Positions 1 through 6,241 of a stretch of DNA of 6,241 bases are shown here, one piece after another. The stretch is from a bacterium (GTDB taxonomy: Bacteria > Cyanobacteriota > Vampirovibrionia > Gastranaerophilales > Gastranaerophilaceae). The stretch covers positions 1-6,241 of the forward strand of contig JAFXYU010000281.1 of NCBI GenBank assembly GCA_017541565.1. Direction: 5' to 3'. The position numbers were made by a program, and so were the translations under genes. The notes under the pieces were generated by a model, which did not search any database, was not told the DNA's origin, and saw only the letters and a list, made by a program, of their open reading frames with translations. Numbering within the stretch: the first letter of the stretch is position 1; each line of letters begins with the position of its first letter.

Positions 1-1
1 A

Positions 2-349
2 ATGGAAGAAACACAAGTTGTTCAGGATTGGGTACAGAGAGAAACTTCTAATAATGTGGCTCTTTCCTGTCTTAATAATGAAAATCTTAAAGAAGGTTAT
101 TATCTTATAAAAGACGGTTTTGGAGAATACGGGAGGATTTCTCTGATGGGATTTAAAACTCCTTCCGGAGTTGAGATTCCACGCTTAAAAATTTATGATA
201 CAAACGGAGATGTTGTAGAAGTTCTTACAGGTCCTATGGCAATTGATGAAATTTCGAAACGAGTTTTGGCATATAAAAATTCACAATACGAAGCGTTGCC
301 GTTTGAAGGTAATGAACCGGCGGAAACGGGTATTATTGAAGAGCAATAA
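2..349 (+). CDS. C-terminal part of an uncharacterised protein, possibly thioredoxin-like (probably 5'-truncated)
   Basis: An open frame of 115 residues ends at a TAA. The ATG used here sits one base inside the window, so no ribosome binding site can be seen and the true start may lie upstream; treat it as probably partial. I do not recognise the family with confidence. The stretch from about residue 57 to 92 looks like the second half of a thioredoxin fold: a hydrophobic strand led by Ile59-Pro60 (the place of the cis-proline), then a YDTNG turn, a strand VVEVLTG, and a closing helix (IDEISKRVLAYK). No CxxC active site is present in the visible part; the only cysteine is C23. The last 20 residues are acidic and probably disordered. 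The gene converges on the minus-strand cluster with only 10 bp between the stop codons. The thioredoxin reading is a guess from pattern; that the frame is coding is much surer. Confidence 0.65.
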   Translation: MEETQVVQDWVQRETSNNVALSCLNNENLKEGYYLIKDGFGEYGRISLMGFKTPSGVEIPRLKIYDTNGDVVEVLTGPMAIDEISKRVLAYKNSQYEALPFEGNEPAETGIIEEQ

Positions 350-359
350 AAATTTGGTA

Positions 360-3305
360 TTATTTTGAACTTTTTTTGAGTGCAATTCCGTTAAGTTTGC
401 AAAAAGAAGTCAGAACGGAGAGTTCTTCCCGTATTTTTTTCTGGAGATGTTGGTGATCATTTACAATTTCAACGTTTTTTGCTTCTTGGAACATTTTGAG
501 TGATTGTCTAATATACTCGGTTCGTTTTGAAGTTTTGGGCAGGGCGAGTTCCTGATACATTTTTGCGTATTGAAGATAAACTCTGACAAGCAAATCGTCC
601 AGTTTAAACTGTTTGGCTATAAATATTGCTTTTTCCAGATAAACATTTGCGGATTCAAAATCCTGTTTGGCAATATATATTTCACCGATTAACTTGTTAA
701 ATAAACTTATAAAATAATAATTATTTATACTGGGACTTTGTGCAATATCCAGCGCTTTTGTGGCAATATCCAATGCAAACTGGCTTCCGCTCGTTATTAA
801 TTTGGTTTCTGCAATTAAGTACCAAGAAAGCAAAACGCCTGTCGCAACTTTTTCTTTTGCAAAATAAGAAACTTGTTCTTCCAGTATTTCCAGTGCTTTT
901 CTGGCATCATTTTTATCTTTTAGCATTTTAGCCAGAAGGGTTTTTAAAATATTTTTTGTAAAATTATCGTTTATGTTATTTGCAAATGCCGCAACATTAA
1001 ATAATTCCGTGTATAAACTGTCATAATCTTTTGAAATAAACTTGTTTACAATGTCAATAAAATTCCACCTTGAAACAATCATTTGATTCATACTGTCGAG
1101 AGAAAATTCTTTTAAAATATCATCCAGTATTTTTTCGGAAGTTTTAATGTCACCTTTTATTGTATTTGCAAGCGCAAGCGCCAAATTGGCTTTGCACAAC
1201 ATTGTTACGTCCGTAACCTTATTTTTTTCTATAATATCAAAAATCAATTTAATTATATCAAACATTCTGCTGTCACCCTGAAAAGTCAAGGCTTCTGCGA
1301 AATCAAAGTAAACTTCAAGCCACAGTTCATAAAGTTTCTTCAAATCGATTGAAGTGCAATTTTTGCCTCTGCCGAGATATTTTTCAAAAACGGGCATAAT
1401 TTCCGTGTCGACAAGATTGACGGCTTGACCGTAATTCCCAAGTTTAACTAGCGGTTTTATTTCCCTTGATTTTACCAACGCTTTTTCAAGTTCCATATCA
1501 TCCGGAAGTTTATTTAATACATTTTCGGCACATTCTATTGCGCCCCAGTAGTTACCGTTTTTCATAGAAGCAGACGCAAGGTATCCGAGAAGTTCAATAT
1601 GTTCATAATCTTCGTCATCCTCAAGCATCATAACCGCATTTTGCAAATATTCAAAAGCGGCATTGTGATCAATCGGTTCAAGTAATTTTCCGACTCGTGT
1701 ATAAATATTTTTTCTGACTTTTGTGTAAAACGGATTTGCTTTGTGCTCAATTAATTTAAGTGCTTGTTTTTGAGCAATAATGTACAAACCAATATCGCCA
1801 ATATATGATGCTTGTTTCATTAAGAGAGTCCATATATCAAATGAACGATCATTATTGTTCAATTTTTGTACAATGTAACCCAACAAAGCGATTGAAGATT
1901 GTTTATAAATACTCAATGTTTCATACAAAATATTTAAAATATCTTCAAAAGACTCATCTTCCTTTAGTATTGAGATTATTATTTTCCATATATTGTAACT
2001 CTTAAATTCAAAAGCGAGATTGTTTATTTGATTAATAAATCCTTTTTGCACAAGTGTTTCAATAATTCTTTCAAATTCAGTTTCGTTATTGTTGTCAAAA
2101 TGTTCAAGCATGGCCGGATAAAATTTAACGCCGAGAATAGACATTGCTGACAATGTTCTGTATGCCGGAAGGTCTGTTTTTTTGAGAATTTCGAGTCGCA
2201 TTTTGACAAGATTCTCTGCAGAGGATACTGACGTAACTTTCAGACCTGCTGATTCAAGATCTTTATAAAATAAAACCATTTGTTCTATCAGTGCAGGGTT
2301 GCCGGAAGATAATTTAAAGGTATCATTTATAAAGACTTTATCATACTTGAAATTTTGATATTGACAAACCAAAGCCTCTGTTTGACTTTCTGTAAACGGA
2401 GCGATTGTAAGGTCAACATAATTATTACTGTCCAGTTTCGGTGAAGTTATACATCCCAAACCGGGTTTTATAATTCTAGAGAGTATGATAAATTTGCATC
2501 TCTCCAGTATAGTGTCATCCTTTAGTAATTCTTGGATGAAATCATACGACATTCCGTCAATGTTTTCAAAATTATCAATAATGAATACTGCTTTAACTTT
2601 TTCAATAATTGTTAAAATAACTTTCTTCATTATTAAAAACATTTTTGCTTTGTTTTTGTAAATGTTTTCATATTTATCCAGAATTTCAGGATACAAAAAA
2701 TTTAACAAGTCCAAAATTTCTGAGTTGGAAAGAGACGGAAAGTCTTGTTTAAAAAATTTAATGGAATTCTTTTTTAACTGGAGTGTATCTGCGCAAAAAT
2801 TATTAACATTAAAAAATGACAATAAAACATCCTGAAAATAACCAAAAGGCGAAAGTTGTGTTATTTGAGAACAATTGCCGTGCAGCCATATCAGGTTCGC
2901 TCCGCTAAGATCACTAATGGCATATCTGAGTACAAGATTTTTCCCCGAACCGCTTTCTCCGGTAACGGTTATAATCCTTGTTTTTGCATCTTTTAAGGCA
3001 TCAATAATTTTTGTTTTAACTTTTTGTTGAGAATTATATTGTGCGGTATATTCAGGTGCAGACAAAATAGTTTTTGTTGCGGTAAATTCATTTCCGCATT
3101 TTCTGCACTGTGATGCATCCGGCAGATTGGCAGCCTTGCAATTATCACAAATTTTTAATAAGATTTTGTGACAATTACAACACTCTACTGCTGTGATAGG
3201 GTTTATATGTCCGCAATCTTTGCATACAGATGCAACTCTTGCCCCGCAGTTAGAACACTTTAGTGAGCCGTCATCTATTTGATTTTTGCACTTTGGACAC
3301 TCCAT
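360..3305 (-). CDS. Triple zinc-ribbon, STAND/AAA_16-type ATPase with TPR-like C-terminus
   Basis: The 981-residue protein begins with three CxxC-x10-CxxC zinc ribbons (C3/6/17/20, C28/31/42/45, C53/56/67/70). A short linker leads to a P-loop NTPase: Walker A GESGSGKN at 116-123, and Walker B AVFIID ending at D244 and continuing DNFENID, which matches the DDxxxxD pattern of AAA_16/LuxR-LAL ATPases. It is followed by FIILSR (272-277), a GNP motif (335-337) in the usual SSGNPALIEQ setting, and a winged-helix-like part (about 365-425). Residues about 540-965 are helical with TPR-like units, for example around 567-600 and 866-899. Related proteins often place a class III nucleotide cyclase between ribbon and ATPase, or a LuxR helix-turn-helix at the end; this one has neither. 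It probably acts in the cytoplasm as an NTP-switched sensor or scaffold (inference). The start is supported by a ribosome binding site overlapping the upstream stop. It is the last gene of the cluster. The Walker A ends in Asn, not Ser/Thr. Confidence 0.93.
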   Translation of the reverse strand: MECPKCKNQIDDGSLKCSNCGARVASVCKDCGHINPITAVECCNCHKILLKICDNCKAANLPDASQCRKCGNEFTATKTILSAPEYTAQYNSQQKVKTKIIDALKDAKTRIITVTGESGSGKNLVLRYAISDLSGANLIWLHGNCSQITQLSPFGYFQDVLLSFFNVNNFCADTLQLKKNSIKFFKQDFPSLSNSEILDLLNFLYPEILDKYENIYKNKAKMFLIMKKVILTIIEKVKAVFIIDNFENIDGMSYDFIQELLKDDTILERCKFIILSRIIKPGLGCITSPKLDSNNYVDLTIAPFTESQTEALVCQYQNFKYDKVFINDTFKLSSGNPALIEQMVLFYKDLESAGLKVTSVSSAENLVKMRLEILKKTDLPAYRTLSAMSILGVKFYPAMLEHFDNNNETEFERIIETLVQKGFINQINNLAFEFKSYNIWKIIISILKEDESFEDILNILYETLSIYKQSSIALLGYIVQKLNNNDRSFDIWTLLMKQASYIGDIGLYIIAQKQALKLIEHKANPFYTKVRKNIYTRVGKLLEPIDHNAAFEYLQNAVMMLEDDEDYEHIELLGYLASASMKNGNYWGAIECAENVLNKLPDDMELEKALVKSREIKPLVKLGNYGQAVNLVDTEIMPVFEKYLGRGKNCTSIDLKKLYELWLEVYFDFAEALTFQGDSRMFDIIKLIFDIIEKNKVTDVTMLCKANLALALANTIKGDIKTSEKILDDILKEFSLDSMNQMIVSRWNFIDIVNKFISKDYDSLYTELFNVAAFANNINDNFTKNILKTLLAKMLKDKNDARKALEILEEQVSYFAKEKVATGVLLSWYLIAETKLITSGSQFALDIATKALDIAQSPSINNYYFISLFNKLIGEIYIAKQDFESANVYLEKAIFIAKQFKLDDLLVRVYLQYAKMYQELALPKTSKRTEYIRQSLKMFQEAKNVEIVNDHQHLQKKIREELSVLTSFCKLNGIALKKSSK

Positions 3306-3316
3306 TATTCCCTCTA
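3306..3316 (-). promoter_or_regulatory. Ribosome binding site of the ATPase gene, overlapping the upstream stop codon
   Basis: Read on the minus strand the junction is TAGAGGGAATAATG. The TAG ends the upstream gene, the GAGGG core starts at the last base of that stop, and four bases separate it from the ATG. This fixes the start of the ATPase gene and suggests translational coupling of the two genes. Confidence 0.7.
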
Positions 3317-4966
3317 TAAAATATCCGATATTTTGGACAATGCTGAATATACATCTGTTAATTCCATATTAAGTTCCTCGCGGATTTGTTTTACGGAATA
3401 ATTCTGTTTATATCTCATATTAAAGACATTAATTATATTCAGGTTCGCATACTTTTTATCCAACTGAAAGAGGGACTTGGCGATATCTTCCCCGGAATCA
3501 ATTTCTTCGGAAACAATATCTTCGTTCGGAGCAAAAACAGAAAAATCAGTCTTTTGATATACCGTTTCCTTAACTTTTACATCCTGAACTTCTTCCAGAA
3601 AATCGTCAGTAATGTTCTCTGATTGCAAGCCGTCGTCAATATCAGAAGAAATCAATTCGTCACTTTCAACTTCTGCCAGTGTGATGTTTGTATCAGGGAG
3701 TTCCGTTAAATCAGGAACAGAGTCAAATGTTGACAGAAGTTCATTTTCTTGGCTTTCATTAATGAGATTATCAGTTTCGGAAAGCAAATTTTCTGCTTCG
3801 GAAATATTATTCTCAATCAATAATTCATTAGAATTATTAAAATCAGAAAGTTCCGTAATTTGTTCCTGTTCGGTATTAATTTCTGTATCGTCAATTTCCA
3901 GAATTTCTGTTTCCTGCGGAATAAAATCTACTGATACAGTTTTTGAAACAGTGTCATCATCGATTTCCAGTTCGGTATCTGTATCTTGAAAATCAGGGTT
4001 GTTGTCAAAAGAAATATCTTCATCAGTTTCTCGGATGTCTTCATAAACAAGATTTAAGTCACTGTCTTCACTAACCGATTCTCCAAAAGTATTAATTTCT
4101 TCAGATTCAGCGGCAAATGTTACATCATTTGCTGCAATTTCATCGGACGCTTCAGATACATCTGATTCTTCAGGAGTTTCCGGTTCTTCTGTAATTTCTT
4201 GAGTAAAGGCTGAATTAAGAAGTTCCTCTTCATCTGATTTTTCATCAACTTCTTCTGTTGTAAAATTCATTTCTCCTTCTGTGTCAATAAGTTCAGGAAA
4301 ATCTTCCGTAATTTTCTCTTCCTCAACTTCTTCTTTTTGTTCAGGTTCGGCAAAAGAGTCGGCAAAGTCATCCTCTTTAAAACCTTCAAAATCCGGAATT
4401 TCTTTTTCAACAGTAACAAATTCTTCCTCTTCAGAAATTTGTAGAGTTTCATTATTTTCAATCGGTTCGGAGGATTCATTTGTCTCACCGGAAAGACTTT
4501 CTTCCCACAATTCCTGAAAATCATCTTTGGGAGTTTCCGCAAGATTAATCATTTTATCTACAAGTTCAGTATTTACCTTGATTTCCGGTTCTGTTTCCTT
4601 CTCAGGTACAGGTTCGGGCGCTTTTTCGGATTCAATAACCGTTGCTGGCTCTAAGGAAACAGTATCTTCTTCCTTTTGCTCGACAATTTCGAGTTCCGGT
4701 TCCGGTTTTTTAACAGGAGTTATAACCATCGGTCTTACATATTTTCGTACTCCGAGTTTTTTGGGAACAGTTATCATTGATGTTGCTATTACTTTTTGTA
4801 AATAGGCTTCAATAACGCTCTCATTGGTTACAGAATTGATTATGACTTCCGAATGGGCATAAACATCATCAATAATTTCATCCAAAATTGCCTCATATTC
4901 CGGATATTTTCTATGTTGTTTTACCAGTTTTTCAATTGTTCCGTAGTATTTGTTATCTTTATCCAT
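3314..4966 (-). CDS. Highly acidic protein with C-terminal sigma-70 region 4-like helix-turn-helix
   Basis: The 550-residue, cysteine-free protein has three parts. Residues 1-76 form a helical, mixed-charge domain (EYEAILDEIIDDVYAHSE, then AYLQKVIATSMITV followed by PKKLGVRK). Residues about 85-490 are proline-rich at first (PEPELE, PEPVPEKETEPE) and then extremely rich in Glu, Asp, Ser and Thr; only R312 and K342 are basic between 244 and 463, so this part is almost certainly disordered. Residues about 501-550 look like a sigma-70 region 4 or related helix-turn-helix: NVFNMRYKQNYSVKQIREEL, then a turn (NMELT) and a recognition-like helix DVYSALSKISDIL. The N-terminal domain has a loose likeness to sigma region 2, so the whole may be a sigma-like factor split by a long linker; this is inference. 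DNA binding is plausible but unproven. The ATG follows GAGAGAG; the gene is 21 bp after the membrane-protein gene and 8 bp before the ATPase gene. Confidence 0.88.
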   Translation of the reverse strand: MDKDNKYYGTIEKLVKQHRKYPEYEAILDEIIDDVYAHSEVIINSVTNESVIEAYLQKVIATSMITVPKKLGVRKYVRPMVITPVKKPEPELEIVEQKEEDTVSLEPATVIESEKAPEPVPEKETEPEIKVNTELVDKMINLAETPKDDFQELWEESLSGETNESSEPIENNETLQISEEEEFVTVEKEIPDFEGFKEDDFADSFAEPEQKEEVEEEKITEDFPELIDTEGEMNFTTEEVDEKSDEEELLNSAFTQEITEEPETPEESDVSEASDEIAANDVTFAAESEEINTFGESVSEDSDLNLVYEDIRETDEDISFDNNPDFQDTDTELEIDDDTVSKTVSVDFIPQETEILEIDDTEINTEQEQITELSDFNNSNELLIENNISEAENLLSETDNLINESQENELLSTFDSVPDLTELPDTNITLAEVESDELISSDIDDGLQSENITDDFLEEVQDVKVKETVYQKTDFSVFAPNEDIVSEEIDSGEDIAKSLFQLDKKYANLNIINVFNMRYKQNYSVKQIREELNMELTDVYSALSKISDIL

Positions 4967-4980
4967 AACTCTCTCTTTTA
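4967..4980 (-). promoter_or_regulatory. Ribosome binding site of the acidic helix-turn-helix gene
   Basis: The minus-strand sequence TAAAAGAGAGAGTTATG puts a purine-rich GAGAGAG tract 2 to 4 bases before the ATG at 4966. It lies in the 21-bp gap after the stop of the membrane-protein gene, which leaves little room for a separate promoter. Confidence 0.5.
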
Positions 4981-4987
4981 TGTAATA

Positions 4988-6241
4988 TTACAATCTGATT
5001 ATTAACACCGGATTACCCGATAATTTTCCAAAACTTTCAGTGCTGATGTTTAACTTTGTACTTAATGCTCTTTGTACTGTTTTAAAGATTACATCATCAA
5101 CAACCTTTTCCCCGCTTGAAGCAGTTATGCCAACTGCTTCAAAGCATTTATCCGAAGGATTATATTTTAGTTCCACAGATATTTTGTTTGATATTGGCGG
5201 TTTGCTTAATAACAAAAGTTCTGCTTTCAGGTTCAATCTTATGATTTTACCCAGTTTTTCAAAATATCTTCTTGCCTGAGTATTTGAAACATAGCCGGAC
5301 GGAACGTCCCAGTCTATTCTGAGGTTGGATACCAGAATAGATGCATCAAGATTTCTTTCAATTGCCGGAATAGAAACGGAATTTCCTTCATTTTTTGACA
5401 TTGATTCCGGCTTTTTCTCAACAGTTTCAACCGGCATTGCATCTGCCGTTTGTTCGGGTTTATTTGTCTGCTCAATAGATATTTCTTCAGGAATGTCGTT
5501 TTGAGGAATTTCTTGTGTTTGAGCAAACTTGGTATATCCAAAATATCCGCCGACAGCCAATAATAACAACAAAAGCAATAATGGCATCATTGATTTTTTC
5601 TTTTGCGGAACATATCCGGAACTTTCTGTAGGAACTTCTTGTTCTTCTTCCTGAGACTCTTCAAACAGAGTATTTATTTCCTCAACCTGTTCTTCTTCCT
5701 CAACTGCTTCCGTGCTTTCTCTGATTTCAGGATTTTCCTCGGAGATGTCCAACTCCTGTTCAAGTATTTCATACTCGTCTTTTGGATTTTCTTCCGTGTC
5801 ATTGATATTTTCTTCGGACAAGTTTGGCGAAACTACTGTTGTAAAACCGTAGTTATCGTTATTCTCCGAAAGGATTTCTTGTTGTTCCTCAGATTCTTTC
5901 TCCGGTGGTGTAATATTAATACCGCTAAATGTTCTTTGTGCGGTATATGCCTTTTTAAAACGACGTCTTCCGTCAAATGAGAGTAATAATTTCTTGACAA
6001 AAGTTAATGATATATCTCCGTCCAAAGCCGTGTATATTTCATTGTCATCTACGTTGTATAAATCATCCGCATCTTTAAACAGGTATTCTATCTCTTCATA
6101 CGGCACAAGCATATTTTCATTAACGGGATAGTACCCGCTGTTATCATTAATTACCGTAATTGTATCAGGGAGCGCAAAACCTGTAACTTCTGCTTGAGAT
6201 AAATCCGGTTGCATTCTTATGAACATATATGCTAAAGGAAG
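4988..6241 (-). CDS. Single-pass membrane protein with TonB/TolA-like C-terminal domain (5' end open at window edge)
   Basis: Numbering is from the first ATG in the window (6226), giving 412 residues. The frame stays open to the window edge (LPLAY before that Met) and no good ribosome binding site precedes it, so the true start may lie outside. Residues 1-100 are a mixed, probably folded domain; about 107-200 are strongly acidic (for example EAVEEEEQVEEI). KKK at 209-211 precedes one leucine-rich transmembrane helix (about 213-234), so by the positive-inside rule the N-terminus is cytoplasmic. A polar Pro/Glu linker (about 238-290) leads to a C-terminal domain (about 292-412) resembling TonB_C/TolA: an amphipathic helix (RYFEKLGKIIRLNL), strands, then ASSGEKVVDDVIFKTVQRAL, like the family's SSG-D-A-V pattern. 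Canonical TonB has only a short cytoplasmic tail, so this is not ordinary TonB. With a sigma-like partner next door, its topology also recalls membrane anti-sigma factors (inference). Confidence 0.85.
   Translation of the reverse strand, partial: LPLAYMFIRMQPDLSQAEVTGFALPDTITVINDNSGYYPVNENMLVPYEEIEYLFKDADDLYNVDDNEIYTALDGDISLTFVKKLLLSFDGRRRFKKAYTAQRTFSGINITPPEKESEEQQEILSENNDNYGFTTVVSPNLSEENINDTEENPKDEYEILEQELDISEENPEIRESTEAVEEEEQVEEINTLFEESQEEEQEVPTESSGYVPQKKKSMMPLLLLLLLLAVGGYFGYTKFAQTQEIPQNDIPEEISIEQTNKPEQTADAMPVETVEKKPESMSKNEGNSVSIPAIERNLDASILVSNLRIDWDVPSGYVSNTQARRYFEKLGKIIRLNLKAELLLLSKPPISNKISVELKYNPSDKCFEAVGITASSGEKVVDDVIFKTVQRALSTKLNISTESFGKLSGNPVLIIRL
5116..5142. repeat. Perfect 11-bp inverted repeat (5-nt loop) inside the TonB-like coding region
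   Basis: The left arm TTGAAGCAGTT (5116-5126) and right arm AACTGCTTCAA (5132-5142) are exact reverse complements around the loop ATGCC. With A5143 bulged, GC at 5114-5115 can pair with GC at 5144-5145. It lies within codons for residues near FEAVGITASS of the TonB-like domain. No T-tract follows on either strand, so it is not a typical intrinsic terminator. Its function is unknown and it may be chance. Confidence 0.6.
5525..5590 (-). other. Region encoding the single transmembrane helix
   Basis: It encodes about 22 hydrophobic residues (MMPLLLLLLLLAVGGYFGY and a few more) flanked on the N-terminal side by three lysines. It lies in mid-protein, so it is a membrane anchor and not a cleaved signal peptide. 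The leucines use mixed codons, so this is not a simple nucleotide repeat. Confidence 0.85.

Larger units (their letters stand above)
360..6241 (-). other. Probable three-gene operon
   Basis: Three genes on the same strand are separated by 21 and 8 bp, and the second gap carries a ribosome binding site that overlaps the preceding stop codon. There is no room for strong internal promoters in the gaps. The leading promoter, and possibly further upstream genes, lie beyond the window. No convincing terminator is visible in the 10-bp gap to the convergent gene. Confidence 0.8.

Noticed and set aside
329..364. Direct repeat GGTATTATT at 329-337 and 356-364
   Set aside because: Nine AT-rich bases in two copies is within chance, and no target-site or recombination context is visible.
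345..380. Possible bidirectional terminator between the convergent genes, with a run of seven T at 370-376
   Set aside because: I could not pair convincing arms; the AT-rich sequence gives only weak, interrupted pairing.
1166..1197. Near-palindrome GCAAGCGCCAAATTGGCTTTGC in the ATPase gene
   Set aside because: It has a one-base loop and a mismatch and lies in codons for an Ala/Leu-rich helix; explained by coding content.
3096..3299. The CxxC motifs as redox-active (thioredoxin or iron-sulfur) sites
   Set aside because: The paired CxxC-x10-CxxC spacing with Gly or polar residues after the second pair is the zinc-ribbon pattern.
3612..3989. Open frame on the plus strand opposite the acidic protein gene, encoding a Ser-rich product
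   Set aside because: It is the mirror of Glu/Asp-rich codons read antisense (GAA becomes TTC, and shifted frames give Ser). Low complexity, no ribosome binding site, wholly inside a better gene. The same applies to plus-strand frames at 4281-4517 and 4527-4805.
4267..4542. Lys/Leu/Arg-rich open frame on the minus strand in another frame of the acidic gene
   Set aside because: A +1/+2 reading of GAA/GAG-rich codons gives Lys, Arg and Leu runs. No start signal and no sensible protein composition.
5525..5590. Leucine-rich helix as a cleaved signal peptide of an internally started protein
   Set aside because: The frame continues upstream for more than 200 residues and no ribosome binding site was found just before it; a mid-protein anchor is simpler.
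5603..5980. Phe/Leu-rich open frame on the plus strand that looks like a membrane protein
   Set aside because: Antisense of the acidic tract of the TonB-like gene, where GAA read backwards gives TTC; the hydrophobicity is an artefact.

Overview
The window is a low-GC (roughly one third G+C by eye), almost completely coding stretch of bacterial DNA. It probably comes from a diderm: one gene encodes a single-pass membrane protein with a TonB/TolA-like C-terminal domain. The base composition, acidic low-complexity proteins and zinc-ribbon/ATPase/TPR architecture would fit an uncultured gut lineage such as the Vampirovibrionia (Melainabacteria). That placement is only a weak guess, since no marker gene is present.

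Layout: one gene fragment on the plus strand (2-349, perhaps the end of a thioredoxin-like protein) converges on a three-gene minus-strand cluster filling the rest. Read in the direction of transcription, the cluster is: (1) 6241-4988, a membrane protein with a large acidic cytoplasmic N-terminal part, one transmembrane helix and a TonB/TolA-like periplasmic end, open at the window edge; (2) 4966-3314, a 550-residue, extremely acidic, cysteine-free protein ending in a sigma-70 region 4-like helix-turn-helix, with an N-terminal helical domain that may resemble sigma region 2; (3) 3305-360, a 981-residue protein with three zinc ribbons, a STAND/AAA_16-type ATPase and a long TPR-like helical C-terminus. 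The gaps are 21 and 8 bp, each with a purine-rich ribosome binding site, so the three are very probably one operon. Its promoter lies outside the window.

Working together (inference): a transmembrane protein able to sense or span the envelope, a putative DNA- or RNA-polymerase-binding protein, and a large NTP-driven sensor/scaffold would make a plausible envelope-to-transcription signalling module. I do not recognise it as a described system. No RNA genes, mobile elements, CRISPR arrays or convincing terminators were seen.
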